From Stagnimonas aquatica (GTDB lineage: Bacteria > Pseudomonadota > Gammaproteobacteria > Nevskiales > Nevskiaceae): a stretch of DNA of 64,000 bases. The position numbers and the translations under genes are program-made. Under the pieces are notes generated by a model, which saw only the letters and a list, made by a program, of their open reading frames with translations, ran no database searches and had not been told where the DNA came from. The DNA is taken from the NCBI RefSeq assembly GCF_003730135.1, contig NZ_RJVO01000010.1, positions 20,795 through 84,794 of the forward strand, written 5' to 3'. Within the stretch, counting starts at the first letter, position 1, and every line of letters starts with the position of its first letter. Positions 9,353-19,158 of this stretch are shown piece after piece.

Positions 9353-10816
9353 TTAGCCACCCATCGCCAGCGAACGCCAGAAATGGATCGCCGCATACGC
9401 GCGCCAGGGCCGCCAGGCCTCGGCGGCTTCGCGCAGGGCACGGGCGTTCGGCGCGGCGAGCGCCTTGAGCAGCGCGAGGTCGCCGTCCGGAAAGGCGTCC
9501 GGCCAGCCGAGCGCGCGCATCGCCACGTAGTGCGCGGTCCAGGGGCCGATGCCGGGCAGCTCCTGCATCGCCACCAATGTCGCCTCGGGGTCCGCGCCCG
9601 GCTCCAGGCGCAACTGGCCCTCGGCCATCGCCCGCGCGAGACGCTGCACGGTCTCCGCGCGCCGGCCGGTCAGGCCCAGTTCGATCAGCGCCTGCCGTGG
9701 CGCCTCGGCGACACGCTCGGCGGTCGGCGCGTGGTAGCGCAACTCGGCGAACGGGCTTTGCGCCGGCTCGCCGTAGCGGGCGGCGAAGCGGCCGAACAGG
9801 GTGGTCGCCGCCTTCACCGTCACCTGCTGGCCGAGCACCGCGCGCAGCGCCAGCTCGAAGCCGTCGAAGGCGCCGGGCACCCGCAGGCCCGGCGTGGCCG
9901 CCAGCAGCGGAGCCAGCCGCGCATCGCGTCCCAGCTGCGCGGCAATCGCCTCGGGATTGGCGTCGAGATCGAGCAGGCGGCGCAGGCGCTGCAAGACCGC
10001 GCTCAGTACCGGCAGCAGGCCGGCACTGAGCTGCACCCGCAACTGCGGGCGGGCCGCCTCGACGTCCGGCTGCACCGCCAACCAGCCGCGCCGCCCTGCC
10101 AGTTGCACCGTGCGCAGGTAGCACGGACCGACTGCCGCCTCGACCCCGGCGGCGCCGCGACCGGCCAGGAACTCCAGCAGCGCCGGCCAGGCCAGCGGCG
10201 GACGATAGGCCAGGCGCAGTTCGATGCGATCCGGCACCGGGGTCTCCGCCCGCTCCGGGCTGGCCCGGCGCAGACGGCCGGGCGCCAGGCCGTAGCGCGA
10301 CTGAAACAGGTGATTGAAGCGGCGCAGGCTGCCAAAGCCGGCCGTCTGCGCGACCACCGCCATCGGTAACGCGGTATCGGTCAGCAGTTGCTTGGCGAGC
10401 AGCAGGCGCCGGGTCTGGGCGAGATCGACCGGCGAGGCGCCGGTCGCCTCCTCGACGACGCGACGCAGATGGCGCTCGCTGACCCCCAGCTCGGCGGCGA
10501 GTGCCATCAGACTCGCGGCATCGAGAGCGCCGGCCTCGATGCGCGCACAGGCCTGCCGCGCGAGCCGGTCGGGCGCGTCCATCGGCGCCAGTCCGGGCGC
10601 CAGTTCCGGCCGGCAGCGCAGACAGGGCCGATAGCCGGCGCGCTCGGCGGCGGCGGCATGCGGGAAGAAGTCGCAATTGGCGGCACGCGGCGTGCGCGCC
10701 GGGCACACCGGCCGGCAGTAGATGCCGGTGCTGCTGACGCCGACGTAAAAGCGGCCGTCGAAGCGCGCATCGCGGGCCTGCAGGGCCTGGTGGCAACTGG
10801 CGAGATCGAGTTTCAT
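9353..10816 (-). CDS. alkA: Ada-AraC-AlkA fusion: DNA-3-methyladenine glycosylase / regulatory protein
   Basis: A 487-residue three-part protein. Residues 1-75 are the Ada metal-binding, methyl-accepting domain with four cysteines in the usual places (TGIYCRPVCPARTP ... ANCDFF ... CLRCRPEL). Residues about 85-185 are an AraC helix-turn-helix (LAAELGVSERHLRRVV, FGSLRRFNHLFQSRYGLAP). The rest is an AlkA-type glycosylase with VLGQQVTVKAA and the helix-hairpin-helix/catalytic region LPGIGPWTAHYVAMRALGWPDAFPDGD; the catalytic Asp lies in the last part. I start at ATG 10816 because upstream codons are not conserved-looking. It likely controls itself and ogt in response to alkylated DNA. Confidence 0.93.
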   Translation of the reverse strand: MKLDLASCHQALQARDARFDGRFYVGVSSTGIYCRPVCPARTPRAANCDFFPHAAAAERAGYRPCLRCRPELAPGLAPMDAPDRLARQACARIEAGALDAASLMALAAELGVSERHLRRVVEEATGASPVDLAQTRRLLLAKQLLTDTALPMAVVAQTAGFGSLRRFNHLFQSRYGLAPGRLRRASPERAETPVPDRIELRLAYRPPLAWPALLEFLAGRGAAGVEAAVGPCYLRTVQLAGRRGWLAVQPDVEAARPQLRVQLSAGLLPVLSAVLQRLRRLLDLDANPEAIAAQLGRDARLAPLLAATPGLRVPGAFDGFELALRAVLGQQVTVKAATTLFGRFAARYGEPAQSPFAELRYHAPTAERVAEAPRQALIELGLTGRRAETVQRLARAMAEGQLRLEPGADPEATLVAMQELPGIGPWTAHYVAMRALGWPDAFPDGDLALLKALAAPNARALREAAEAWRPWRAYAAIHFWRSLAMGG

Positions 10817-10880
10817 CGCCGCCAGTGTAGGCCGGGCGCCGGCTGGCACTCGCCGTTTTCGGACACGTGAGTGGGGCTGT

Positions 10881-10940
10881 CGTGGATTGCCTTGAATGGC
10901 AATCCACGCCACGAACGCCGCGCCGGCTTGCCCGGCGCGG
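10881..10940. repeat. Two strong hairpins between ygfX and the Ada-AlkA gene
   Basis: CGTGGATTGCC/GGCAATCCACG (11-bp arms, 6-base loop, 10881-10908) and CCGCGCCGG/CCGGCGCGG (9-bp arms, 5-base loop, 10918-10940) are both perfect. They lie just after the ygfX stop on the minus strand and probably help end the sdh transcript, though neither is followed by a T-run. Confidence 0.6.
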
Positions 10941-10945
10941 AACGC

Positions 10946-11374
10946 TCAATCCGCCGTGCTCAGCCGCGCCCGCAGCCGCCGCAGCAGTTCCGGATCGGCC
11001 TCGTCGCCGCCGATCAGGCGCGTGCGGCGGCCACCGCCCTCCAGCCGGAACCGCAGCAGCAGCAATTGCGGATGGCGCAGGCCGCCGGGCTCCAGCTCGG
11101 CGGCCAGTGGCCGCGCGCCGGCGTCGTAGACGCTCCAGCGACCGTCGGCATGCCAGACCAGGCGCCGCAGCGCCCGCCGGCCAAAACCGAACGCCGCCTG
11201 CCTCCTGAGCGAGAACCAGCTCAGCGCCAAGGCGCCGATCAGCAGCGCCATTGCCGGGCCCGGCTGCATGGCGAAGGGAATCAGCGCCAGCGGCACCACG
11301 TGCAGCGTCGACAACCACTGCAACAGCCGCAGCGAGGGCCGCAGCGAGACATCAACGGTAGTTTCGAAACTCAA
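10946..11374 (-). CDS. ygfX: YgfX/CptA family inner-membrane protein
   Basis: About 142 residues with two adjacent membrane helices near the N-terminus (LRLLQWLSTLHVVPLALIPF and AMALLIGALALSWFSL) and a soluble C-terminal half ending RLRARLSTAD, the usual YgfX layout. No ATG lies in frame before the helices. The likely start is TTG 11374, which overlaps the end of sdhE and has GAGG six bases upstream. YgfX genes sit beside sdhE in many gammaproteobacteria and have been described as the toxin partner of an ygfY/ygfX pair that affects the cell-division cytoskeleton. Identification rests on context and topology as well as sequence. Confidence 0.8.
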   Translation of the reverse strand: MSFETTVDVSLRPSLRLLQWLSTLHVVPLALIPFAMQPGPAMALLIGALALSWFSLRRQAAFGFGRRALRRLVWHADGRWSVYDAGARPLAAELEPGGLRHPQLLLLRFRLEGGGRRTRLIGGDEADPELLRRLRARLSTAD

Positions 11375-11585
11375 GGATGACCTCGGCGAATTCCGCAGGC
11401 GGCGCCTCGAAGCCCATCGCCCAGGCGTAGATTTCCGGCTCCTGCGGACCATCGAGCAAGGCCCGGAACGCCGCGCGCTCGGCTTCCGGCGCAACCGGGT
11501 AGCGGTGCTGGTAGTAGCGCCCGAACATCACGTCGAGCTCCTTCATGCCACGCCGCAGCAGCCATTTGATACGGGCTTCTTCCAT
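11352..11585 (-). CDS. sdhE: FAD assembly factor SdhE
   Basis: A 77-residue protein that promotes covalent flavinylation of SdhA (SDHAF2 homologue). The hallmark RGxxE motif is present as RRGMKELD at about 11-18. It is followed by FGRYYQHRYP and a C-terminal YAWAMGFEAPP, typical of the family. It lies 65 bases after sdhB on the same strand and overlaps ygfX by 23 bases. Size and motif leave little doubt. Confidence 0.95.
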   Translation of the reverse strand: MEEARIKWLLRRGMKELDVMFGRYYQHRYPVAPEAERAAFRALLDGPQEPEIYAWAMGFEAPPAEFAEVILEFRNYR

Positions 11586-11650
11586 CGCTCCTCCAAACAA
11601 CAAGGGCGGCCTTGCGGGCCGCCCTTGGCAAACGTCCTGCGGGCGCGCGC

Positions 11651-12433
11651 TCAGACCGTGCGCTCGACCATCATCTTCTTGGTTTCGGCGATGGCCTTGG
11701 CCGGATTCAGACCCTTGGGGCAGGTCTTGGTGCAGTTCATGATGGTGTGGCAGCGGTACAGCTTGAACGGATCTTCCAGCGCGTCGAGACGCTCGCCGGT
11801 CGCTTCGTCGCGGCTGTCGATCAGCCAGCGGTAGGCCTGCAGCAGGATCGCCGGACCGAGGTAGCGGTCGCTGTTCCACCAGTAGCTCGGGCAGCTGGTC
11901 GAGCAGCAGGCGCAGAGGATGCACTCGTACAGGCCGTCGATCTTGGCGCGGTCGTCCTCGCTCTGCAGGCGCTCGCGGGTCGGCGCCGGGGTGTCGGTCT
12001 TCAGCCAGGGCTCGATGGACGCGAGCTGGGCGTAGAAGTGGGTCATGTCCGGGACCAGATCCTTGATCACCGGCATGTGCGGCAAGGGGTAGATCGCGAC
12101 ATCACCCGAAACCTCGTCGCAGCCCTTGATGCAGGCCAGGGTGTTGGTGCCGTCGATGTTCATCGCGCAGGAGCCGCAGATGCCTTCGCGGCAGGAGCGG
12201 CGGAAGGTCAGCGTCGGATCGACCTCGTTCTTGATCTTGATCAGCGCGTCGAGAACCATCGGGCCGCAGGCCGCCATGTCCACCTCGTAGGTGTCCACGC
12301 GCGGGTTGGCGCCGGTGTCCGGGTCGTAGCGGTAGATCTTGAAGCTGCGCGGCTTCTTGGCGCCCGGCGACTTGAAGGTCTTGCCGGCGGCCTTGTCGAT
12401 GGTGGAGTTCTTGGGCAGCGTGAACTGGGCCAT
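11651..12433 (-). CDS. sdhB: Succinate dehydrogenase iron-sulfur subunit
   Basis: Electron-transfer subunit of complex II carrying the 2Fe-2S, 4Fe-4S and 3Fe-4S clusters. 260 residues. Cluster ligands are visible: the ferredoxin-like [15 protein letters not shown] with the later Cys of NTLAC, then [16 protein letters not shown], then [17 protein letters not shown]. The N-terminus ([15 protein letters not shown]) and [13 protein letters not shown] start ([12 protein letters not shown]) match proteobacterial SdhB. The gap to sdhA upstream is 22 bases. Confidence 0.98.
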   Translation of the reverse strand: MAQFTLPKNSTIDKAAGKTFKSPGAKKPRSFKIYRYDPDTGANPRVDTYEVDMAACGPMVLDALIKIKNEVDPTLTFRRSCREGICGSCAMNIDGTNTLACIKGCDEVSGDVAIYPLPHMPVIKDLVPDMTHFYAQLASIEPWLKTDTPAPTRERLQSEDDRAKIDGLYECILCACCSTSCPSYWWNSDRYLGPAILLQAYRWLIDSRDEATGERLDALEDPFKLYRCHTIMNCTKTCPKGLNPAKAIAETKKMMVERTV

Positions 12434-12455
12434 GGGATTGTCCTGTGTGCCTTGT

Positions 12456-14288
12456 TTAGTAGACGCGCTTCTGGGGCTCGACGTAGTGCATCTCGTCGTC
12501 GAGCGTGTAGGTGTGCACCGGGCGGGTGTCGAGCTTCACCTCGGTGTCGCTGGTGCGCCAGGCCAGGCTGTGCTTCATCCAGTTGACGTCGTCGCGCTCG
12601 GTGAAATCGTCCAGCGCGTGGGCGCCACGGCTTTCCTTGCGGGCGGCGCCGGAGGCGATGGTCAGCAGGGCGTTGGCGAGCAGGTTGTCGAGTTCCAGGG
12701 TCTCGACCAGATCGCTGTTCCAGATCATCGAGCGGTCCGACACCTTCACGTCGTTGAAGGCGGCGCAGGTCTTCTGCAGCTTGGCCAGGCCCTCTTCCAT
12801 CGACGGGATGGTGCGGAACACCGCCGCGTGGCCCTGCATGGTCTTCTGCATTTCCAGGCGCAGGTCGGCGGTGCTGCGGCTGCCGTTGGCGTGGCGCAGC
12901 TTGTCGAGGCGGGCCAGGGCCTGCTCCTCGCTCTTGCCGCCGAGCGAGCCATTGAGCAGCTTGTGGTTCTGGCCCTTGGGCGTGATCTTCGCGGCCTGGA
13001 TGGCGGCGGCGCGGCCGAACACCACCAGGTCGAGCAGCGAGTTGGAGCCCAGGCGGTTGGCGCCGTGCACCGACACGCAGGCGGCTTCGCCGACCGCCAT
13101 CAGGCCGGGCACCACGGTGTCCGGGTTGCCGTTCTTGAGCGTCACCACTTCACCGGTGTACAGGGTCGGGATGCCGCCCATGTTGTAGTGCACGGTGGGG
13201 ATAACCGGGATCGGCTCCTTGGTCACGTCGACGCCGGCGAAGATCTTCGCGGACTCGGAGATGCCCGGCAGCTTGGCGTGCAGCATCTCCGGCGGCAGGT
13301 GTTCGAGGTGCAGGTGGATGTGGTCGGCTTCAGCGCCGATGCCGCGACCCTCGCGGATTTCCATGGTCATCGAGCGCGACACCACGTCACGCGAGGCGAG
13401 ATCCTTGCGGTTGGGCGCGTAGCGCTCCATGAAGCGCTCGCCCTTGGAGTTGGTGAGGTAACCGCCCTCGCCGCGCGCGCCTTCGGTGATCAGGCAGCCC
13501 GAGCCGTAGATGCCGGTGGGGTGGAACTGCACGAACTCCATGTCCTGCAGCGGCAGGCCGGCGCGCGCGACCATGGCATTGCCGTCACCGGTGCAGGTGT
13601 GCGCCGAGGTGGCGGAGAAGTAGGCACGGCCGTAGCCGCCGGTGGCCAGAATCACCTGATGCGCGCGGAAGCGGTGCAACTGTCCGGTGCTCATGTCCCA
13701 GGCCAGCACGCCCTTGCAGGAGCCGTCCTCGTCCATGATGAGATCAATGGCGAAGTACTCGATGTAGAACTGCGCTTTGCACTTGAGCGACTGCTGGTAC
13801 AGCGTGTGCAGGATGGCGTGGCCGGTGCGGTCGGCGGCGGCGCAGGTGCGCTGCGCGGTGCCCTTGCCCCAGTGGGTGGTCATGCCGCCGAAGGGGCGCT
13901 GGTAGATCTTGCCTTCCGGGGTGCGCGAGAACGGCACGCCGTAGTGCTCCAGCTCGATGATCGCGGGGATCGCCTCGCGGCACATGTACTGGATGGCGTC
14001 CTGGTCGCCGAGCCAGTCGGAGCCCTTGACGGTGTCGTACATGTGCCACTGCCAGGAGTCGTCGCCCATGTTGCCGAGCGCGGCGGAGATGCCGCCCTGC
14101 GCCGCGACGGTGTGCGAACGGGTCGGAAAGACCTTGGTGATGTTGGCGGTCTTCAGACCAGCTTCGGCGAGGCCGAGCGTGGCGCGCAGGCCGGCGCCGC
14201 CGGCGCCAACCACCACCACGTCGTACTCGTGGTGGACGATGTCATAGGCCGGACCAGTCTTGGTCGGGGTGGAGGAAGCGTCTGCCAT
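12456..14288 (-). CDS. sdhA: Succinate dehydrogenase flavoprotein subunit
   Basis: Catalytic subunit that oxidises succinate to fumarate. 610 residues. The FAD-binding motif [21 protein letters not shown] starts near residue 24. The flavin-linking His lies in [19 protein letters not shown]. Active-site segments include [25 protein letters not shown] and HYNMGGIPT. The extended form ([23 protein letters not shown]) is typical of aerobic SdhA. It lies 25 bases after sdhD and 22 before sdhB. Confidence 0.98.
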   Translation of the reverse strand: MADASSTPTKTGPAYDIVHHEYDVVVVGAGGAGLRATLGLAEAGLKTANITKVFPTRSHTVAAQGGISAALGNMGDDSWQWHMYDTVKGSDWLGDQDAIQYMCREAIPAIIELEHYGVPFSRTPEGKIYQRPFGGMTTHWGKGTAQRTCAAADRTGHAILHTLYQQSLKCKAQFYIEYFAIDLIMDEDGSCKGVLAWDMSTGQLHRFRAHQVILATGGYGRAYFSATSAHTCTGDGNAMVARAGLPLQDMEFVQFHPTGIYGSGCLITEGARGEGGYLTNSKGERFMERYAPNRKDLASRDVVSRSMTMEIREGRGIGAEADHIHLHLEHLPPEMLHAKLPGISESAKIFAGVDVTKEPIPVIPTVHYNMGGIPTLYTGEVVTLKNGNPDTVVPGLMAVGEAACVSVHGANRLGSNSLLDLVVFGRAAAIQAAKITPKGQNHKLLNGSLGGKSEEQALARLDKLRHANGSRSTADLRLEMQKTMQGHAAVFRTIPSMEEGLAKLQKTCAAFNDVKVSDRSMIWNSDLVETLELDNLLANALLTIASGAARKESRGAHALDDFTERDDVNWMKHSLAWRTSDTEVKLDTRPVHTYTLDDEMHYVEPQKRVY

Positions 14289-14313
14289 GGGAGTTCTCGG
14301 ATTCTGGTAAGGA

Positions 14314-14691
14314 TCAGGCCAGCGCGATCTTCAGCACCGCGAAGATGCCAGTGACCGCAGCGACGGCATGCGCGAACTTGGACAGCAGCAGCGCGACAAT
14401 CTTGGTGCCGTCAGCGGCGATGTAGTCCTCGATCACCACCTGCACGCCGAGCAGCGAGTGATAGAGCGCGCAGGCGATGAACAGCACCAGGGCCACGGCC
14501 ACCGAGGGCGCGTGCACCCACCAGCGCACGGCCTCGTAGCTGCCGGAAGGAAGCTGCGCGATCGAATAGACAAACCACAGCACCAGCGGAATCAGCGCGA
14601 CGGCGGTGACGCGCTGCACCCAGAAGTGATGGGTGCCTTCCTTGGCGGAGCCGAGGCCACGGGCACGACCGAGAGGGGAACGGTAGGACAT
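14314..14691 (-). CDS. sdhD: Succinate dehydrogenase membrane anchor subunit D
   Basis: A 125-residue cytochrome b-type anchor with three membrane helices (about 28-48, 60-80 and 100-122). The heme-ligand-region helix contains [17 protein letters not shown], matching the conserved His of SdhD. The N-terminus ([26 protein letters not shown]) is the standard beta/gammaproteobacterial form. 13 bases from sdhC and 25 from sdhA. Confidence 0.95.
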   Translation of the reverse strand: MSYRSPLGRARGLGSAKEGTHHFWVQRVTAVALIPLVLWFVYSIAQLPSGSYEAVRWWVHAPSVAVALVLFIACALYHSLLGVQVVIEDYIAADGTKIVALLLSKFAHAVAAVTGIFAVLKIALA

Positions 14692-14704
14692 GATCGGGCT
14701 CCGC

Positions 14705-15115
14705 TTACACCAGGGTGAGGACGAATACGCCGGCGGTGAGGCCCAGCGAGGCGAAGATCACGGCGTAGCCGGTCTTCTCGGCGGTGGGCATGTCCAGGCC
14801 CTTGCCCAGATCCCACATCAGGTGACGGATGCCGTTGCAGAAGTGGTACAGCAGCGACCAGGTGAAGGCGAAGATCACCAGCTTGCCGTACCAGGCGGCG
14901 AGATGCGGGGCGATCAGCGCGTAGCAGTCGGGGCCGGCGGCGAGGCAGCTCAGCCAGACCACCAGCAGGATCGCGCCCAGGCTCAGACCCAGCCCGGTGA
15001 TACGGTGGGTGATCGAGAGCATCGAGGTCATCTGCGGCTTGTAGTACGGCCCGATCATGAACGGCGATAGCGGCCGTTGCGGGGCTGACTTGCTCGTTGT
15101 TGCTGGAGTGCTCAT
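14705..15115 (-). CDS. sdhC: Succinate dehydrogenase cytochrome b556 subunit C
   Basis: A 136-residue anchor subunit with three helices. The signature RPLSPFMIGPYYKPQMTSMLSITHRITG (given here in part: RPLSPF, SITHRITGLGLS) covers the quinone-site Ser and Arg, and the heme-ligand His lies in LLYHFCNGIRHLMWDLG. Start ATG 15115. It follows the DUF1674 gene by 41 bases. Confidence 0.95.
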   Translation of the reverse strand: MSTPATTSKSAPQRPLSPFMIGPYYKPQMTSMLSITHRITGLGLSLGAILLVVWLSCLAAGPDCYALIAPHLAAWYGKLVIFAFTWSLLYHFCNGIRHLMWDLGKGLDMPTAEKTGYAVIFASLGLTAGVFVLTLV

Positions 15116-15156
15116 GGGCTCTCTTGCTCTGGAAGAATTGTCAGGAGGAGGTGCGG

Positions 15157-15420
15157 CTAGAAATCAATGCAGCGGCCGTTCTTTTCCCAATCGCCATAAC
15201 GGGTCGGATCGGGACCGTCACGGCGGCCACCCAATTCGAGGATGCGGTCGTGCGCCGAGGGAGCGACGGGCTCCGGCTCCGCTTGTTCACTTGCCAGCAA
15301 TTCATCGAGGCGGATGACCTCATCGCCTTTACGTGCAACTTGCGGCGGCTGGATGCGAACGGGGCTGGCGGACACGTCTGGGTTGCTGCGGGCAGAGTCG
15401 GCGGGCTGAACAAGCGCCAT
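15157..15420 (-). CDS. DUF1674 protein, SDHAF4-like succinate dehydrogenase assembly factor
   Basis: An 87-residue protein whose C-terminus carries the DUF1674 signature (DPTRYGDWEKNGRCIDF). The mitochondrial member of this family, SDHAF4/Sdh8, binds free flavinylated SdhA and aids assembly. Residues 1-60 are low-complexity and probably disordered. It is the first gene of the sdh operon, 41 bases before sdhC, which supports the assembly role. Annotated in many genomes only as a hypothetical protein. Confidence 0.88.
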   Translation of the reverse strand: MALVQPADSARSNPDVSASPVRIQPPQVARKGDEVIRLDELLASEQAEPEPVAPSAHDRILELGGRRDGPDPTRYGDWEKNGRCIDF

Positions 15421-15486
15421 AGTGTGACAAAATCAGCGCCCTGCACGCAATGAAGCGCCGCCCGCAGGCGCTACGACTTTGGCCTG

Positions 15487-16470
15487 ATGACCACTCTGCC
15501 CCAGCCCGAGCCGACCTTCGATCCCGACGCGCTGCTGGCGTCTTTGCCGGGCTTCGCCTGCGGTGAGCTGCCCGACTGGGGGCTGATCCGCGCCGAAGGA
15601 CCGGAGGCCATGGCCTTCCTGCAGGCGCAACTCAGCAACGATCTGAACGCCGTCAGCCGCCAGCAGGCGCAGCTTTCTGGCTATTGCAGCGCCAAGGGGC
15701 GTCTGCTGACGGTGCTGACCGTGTCGCGCCTCGACCGCGAGGGCAGCTACGGCCTGGAGCTGCCGACCGAACTGCTGGCCGCCAGCCTCAAGCGGCTGCG
15801 CATGTATCTGCTGCGCAGCAAGCTGAGCCTGGACGACGTCAGCGCCAGCCTGCCGGCGTTGGCATTGGCCGGTCGCGAAGCCAGCGCGCGCCTGCAGCAA
15901 CTCGGTCTGCCGGTGCCGGAGGGTGCACTGGCCTGCGCCTGGGACGGGGATCTGCAGATCAGCCGTCGCCCGGGCGACTGGCCACGGTTTCTGCTGCGCG
16001 CGCCGCCGGAGCGCCTGCACGCACTGCGCAAGCGTCTCGATACCGCCACACCGCTCGACCACCGGCACTGGCACCTCGCCGAGCTGCTGGCCGGGATCCC
16101 GGTGGTGCGCAGCGAAACCGTCGAGCACTTCGTGCCGCAGACCGTGGATCTCGACCTGGCCGGCGGCATCAGCTTCAGCAAGGGCTGCTATCCGGGGCAG
16201 GAGATCGTCGCCCGCGTGCACTACCTGGGCCGCCTCAAGCAGCGCCTGCACCTCGGCTTCTGCGACGCCCCGGCAGCGCCAGGCAGCGCGATCTACGCCG
16301 ACGGCGAGAGCGGCCAGGCGGTCGGCGAAGTCATGGACAGCGCGCCGCTGCCCGACGGTCGGCAGGCGCTGGCACTGAGCCTCAACCTCAGCCACGGCGA
16401 CCACCCGCGCCTGCATCTCGGCCGCGCCGACGGCCCCCGGCTAAGCGGGCTCCGCCCCAGCCACCGCTGA
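15487..16470 (+). CDS. ygfZ: Folate-binding YgfZ/IBA57-family protein
   Basis: Tetrahydrofolate-dependent factor for assembly or repair of some Fe-S enzymes, 327 residues. The invariant Cys motif is KGCYPGQEIVARVHYLGR, near residue 236. The N-terminal half is GcvT-like (FLQAQLSNDLNAVSRQQAQLSGYCSAKGRLL). It is divergent from the sdh operon with a 66-base gap, an apt neighbour because complex II carries three Fe-S clusters. Confidence 0.93.
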   Translation: MTTLPQPEPTFDPDALLASLPGFACGELPDWGLIRAEGPEAMAFLQAQLSNDLNAVSRQQAQLSGYCSAKGRLLTVLTVSRLDREGSYGLELPTELLAASLKRLRMYLLRSKLSLDDVSASLPALALAGREASARLQQLGLPVPEGALACAWDGDLQISRRPGDWPRFLLRAPPERLHALRKRLDTATPLDHRHWHLAELLAGIPVVRSETVEHFVPQTVDLDLAGGISFSKGCYPGQEIVARVHYLGRLKQRLHLGFCDAPAAPGSAIYADGESGQAVGEVMDSAPLPDGRQALALSLNLSHGDHPRLHLGRADGPRLSGLRPSHR

Positions 16471-16472
16471 TC

Positions 16473-16484
16473 GCCCGAGCGGGC
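16473..16484. repeat. Short GC hairpin after ygfZ
   Basis: GCCCG-AG-CGGGC is a perfect 5-bp palindrome, with an AT-rich stretch beginning some 22 bases later (TTTTATATTCC). It may form part of a weak terminator for ygfZ. Confidence 0.35.
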
Positions 16485-16504
16485 AACGACCTCCGGCGAG
16501 CGGG

Positions 16505-16560
16505 CTTTTATATTCCATTTTAAAAATATCATCCGATCTACATAGTCTTTTACAGACACA
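16505..16560 (+). promoter_or_regulatory. AT-rich promoter region of the porin/sulfate operon
   Basis: A conspicuously AT-rich island (TTTTATATTCC, TTTTAAAAATATC) in an otherwise GC-rich sequence, 55-110 bases before the porin start. AT-rich tracts of this sort are typical of promoters bound by LysR-type activators such as CysB. That link is an inference, and no exact -35/-10 pair is claimed. Confidence 0.4.
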
Positions 16561-16616
16561 TCGCGCCTGTTCATTCTGCCTCCCACTTCAACACCCCAAA
16601 ACGAGGAGCCGCGCCG

Positions 16617-18026
16617 ATGTCCCGTCTTTCCCTACCCGCCCGCAGCCTGATCAGCCTGCTGGCCTTTTCCACCTTCGCCGTCAGCAGCCAGGCGCTCGCC
16701 GCGGAAGCGGAACAGGTCGAAACACTGCGCGTGCAGGAGCTGGAGCAGCGCCTGCTGGTGCTGGAGCGCAAGCTGGAAATCCAGAACGAGGAAGCCGCCG
16801 CCAAGGCCAAGGACGCGCCGGTGGTCACCGCCGGTGAGAAGGGCTTCTCGCTGAAGAACGCCAAGGGCGACTACGAGATCAAGTTCAGCGGCCTCGCCCA
16901 GATCGACGGTCGCTACTTCATCGGCGACGACAGCGCCTTCCGCGACGGCTTCCAGGCCCGCCGCCTGCGTCCGACCATCCAGGGCAACCTGGGCAAGCTG
17001 GTGGCCTTCCGCTTCACCCCGGAATTCGCCGGCTCCGGCTTTGGCGAGGCCAGCGGCAACAGCATCGTTGACGCCTACTTCGACCTGAAGTTCTCGCCCG
17101 CCGCCTCGCTGCGCGTCGGCAAGCAGAAGGGCCCGATCGGCCTGGAGCGCCTGCAGTCCGGCGGCAGCATCGAGCTGATCGAGCGTGGCTTCCCCACCGA
17201 GCTGGTGCCCAACCGTGACCTCGGCGTGGCACTGTTCGGCGAACTGGCGCAGGGCACCGTCAGCTACACCGTCGGCGTGTTCAACGGCACCGCCGATGGC
17301 CGCGACGTGGCCGCCGCCGACGACGGCCTGAAGGAGTACGAGGGCCGGCTGTTCGTCGAGCCGTTCAAGAACGACTACGGCTTCTTCAAGGGCCTGGGCT
17401 TCGGCATCGCCGGCAGCACCGGCGTCAAGGACGGCACCGGCGCCAACCTGCTGCCGCGCTACCGCACCCCGGGTCAGAACGTGTTCTTCAACTACGGCGA
17501 AACCGCCGGCGCCACCGGCTACTTCGCCACCGGCAGCCACAACCGCTACGCGCCGCAGGCCTACTTCTACCGCAACAGCCTCGGCCTGCTGGCCGAGTAC
17601 GTGGCCTCCGAGCAGACCATCGCCCGCACCAATGGCGGCGCCGAGCAGTCGCTCAGCAACACCGCCTACTCGGTTACCGCCAGCTATGTGCTGACCGGCG
17701 AGGACGCCAGCTTCAAGGGCGTGAAGCCGAGCAAGCCCTACGCCATCGGCGGCGACGGTTTCGGCGCGGTGGAGCTGGTCGCCCGCGTCGGCAACCTGAG
17801 CATCGACGACGACGCCTTCGTCGGCACCGCCGCGACCCGTCTGGCCAACCCGGATGTCTCCGCGAAGAAGGCCGACAGCTACGGCCTTGGCGTCAACTGG
17901 TATCTCACGCAGAACGCCAAGCTGAGCGCCGACTACAACGAGACCCGCTTCGAGGGCGGCGCCGCCGCCGGAGCCGACCGCAATACCGAGAAGGCGCTGT
18001 TTACCCGCCTGACCATCCAGTACTAA
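16617..18026 (+). CDS. OprO/OprP-type outer-membrane porin
   Basis: A 469-residue beta-barrel protein with a signal peptide (cleavage near SSQALAA) and a short coiled-coil segment ([20 protein letters not shown]), as in trimeric OprP/OprO porins. The barrel starts near residue 75 ([16 protein letters not shown]) and contains the family features [42 protein letters not shown] and a C-terminal aromatic, TRLTIQY. Characterised members are phosphate- or polyphosphate-selective, but this one lies 28 bases before a sulfate-binding protein gene. Sulfate or another oxyanion is therefore the likelier substrate here. Confidence 0.9.
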   Translation: MSRLSLPARSLISLLAFSTFAVSSQALAAEAEQVETLRVQELEQRLLVLERKLEIQNEEAAAKAKDAPVVTAGEKGFSLKNAKGDYEIKFSGLAQIDGRYFIGDDSAFRDGFQARRLRPTIQGNLGKLVAFRFTPEFAGSGFGEASGNSIVDAYFDLKFSPAASLRVGKQKGPIGLERLQSGGSIELIERGFPTELVPNRDLGVALFGELAQGTVSYTVGVFNGTADGRDVAAADDGLKEYEGRLFVEPFKNDYGFFKGLGFGIAGSTGVKDGTGANLLPRYRTPGQNVFFNYGETAGATGYFATGSHNRYAPQAYFYRNSLGLLAEYVASEQTIARTNGGAEQSLSNTAYSVTASYVLTGEDASFKGVKPSKPYAIGGDGFGAVELVARVGNLSIDDDAFVGTAATRLANPDVSAKKADSYGLGVNWYLTQNAKLSADYNETRFEGGAAAGADRNTEKALFTRLTIQY

Positions 18027-18054
18027 GCCGCCCGACGACCGAGTAGCCATAGCC

Positions 18055-19068
18055 ATGAACCGTTTCCGCACCACCCTCACCGCCGTCGCCACCGCGACGG
18101 CCCTGCTGGCCTCCGCCGCCGCTTCCGCCAAGGAGCTGCTGAACGTCAGCTACGACCCCACCCGCGAGTTCTACAAGGAGTTCAACAGCGCCTTCAGCGC
18201 CGACTGGAAGGCCAAGACCGGCGAGAGCCTGGACATCAAGGCCAGCCACGGCGGCTCCGGCAAGCAGGCGCGCGCGGTGATCGACGGCCTGGAGGCCGAT
18301 GTCGTCACCCTCGCGCTCGCCTACGACATCGACAGCATCGCCGAGAAGGGCTCGCTGCTGCCGAAGGACTGGCAGAAGCGCCTGCCCGACAACAGCACGC
18401 CCTACACCTCCACCATCGTGTTCCTGGTGCGCAAGGGCAATCCCAAGGGCATCAAGGACTGGGGCGATCTGGTCAAGCCGGGCGTCAAGGTCATCACCCC
18501 CAACCCGAAGACCTCGGGTGGCGCGCGCTGGAACTACCTCGCGGCCTGGGGCTGGGCGCTGAAGCAGCCGGGCGGCAGCGAGGCGACGGCCAAGGACTTC
18601 GTCACCAAGCTGTTCAAGAACGTACCCGTGCTCGACACCGGCGCGCGCGGCTCGACCACCACCTTCGTCCAGCGCGGCATCGGTGACGTGCTGCTGGCCT
18701 GGGAGAACGAGGCCTTCCTGTCGATCAACGAACTGGGGCCGGACAAGTTCGACATCGTCGCGCCCAGCCTGTCGATCCTGGCCGAGCCGCCGGTGACCGT
18801 GGTGGACAAGAACGTCAGCAAGCACGGCACCCGCAAGGAAGCCGAGGCCTATCTCAACTTCCTGTACTCGCCGACCGGCCAGAAGCTCGCTGCCAAGCAC
18901 TACTACCGCCCGCGCAAGCCCGAACTCGCCGACCCCGCCGACGTGGCGCGCTTCTCCAAGCTGCCGCTGTTCACCCTCGACAGCGTGTTCGGCAGCTGGG
19001 CCAAGGCGCAGAGCACGCACTTCTCTGACGGTGGCGTGTTCGACCAGATCACCGGCGCCGCCAAATAG
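18055..19068 (+). CDS. sbp: Periplasmic sulfate-binding protein (first copy)
   Basis: Solute receptor of the sulfate/thiosulfate ABC transporter. 337 residues with a signal peptide (cleavage after ASAAASA). Ligand-site and family motifs: [50 protein letters not shown] and [27 protein letters not shown]. It is a close paralogue of the protein at 20234-21244. It is separated from the permease genes by a terminator, a Mop gene and an amidotransferase gene, so it is probably expressed with the porin. Confidence 0.95.
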   Translation: MNRFRTTLTAVATATALLASAAASAKELLNVSYDPTREFYKEFNSAFSADWKAKTGESLDIKASHGGSGKQARAVIDGLEADVVTLALAYDIDSIAEKGSLLPKDWQKRLPDNSTPYTSTIVFLVRKGNPKGIKDWGDLVKPGVKVITPNPKTSGGARWNYLAAWGWALKQPGGSEATAKDFVTKLFKNVPVLDTGARGSTTTFVQRGIGDVLLAWENEAFLSINELGPDKFDIVAPSLSILAEPPVTVVDKNVSKHGTRKEAEAYLNFLYSPTGQKLAAKHYYRPRKPELADPADVARFSKLPLFTLDSVFGSWAKAQSTHFSDGGVFDQITGAAK

Positions 19069-19128
19069 CCAACTTGCCCTCCGCCTGGGCCGTCCCTGGC
19101 GCCACCCGGTCGCAGGAAACCCACCCCG

Positions 19129-19150
19129 GCCCAGCCATCCATGGCTGGGC
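19129..19150. repeat. 10-bp perfect palindrome after sbp
   Basis: GCCCAGCCAT and ATGGCTGGGC are separated by only CC. It is the first of three consecutive stem-loops between sbp and the Mop gene. Confidence 0.7.
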
Positions 19151-19158
19151 GTTCGGCG

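Noticed and set aside
9285..11318. In-frame upstream extension of ogt to 843 codons
   Set aside because: It overlaps the Ada-AlkA fusion in another frame and adds low-complexity sequence; Ogt is complete from 9284.
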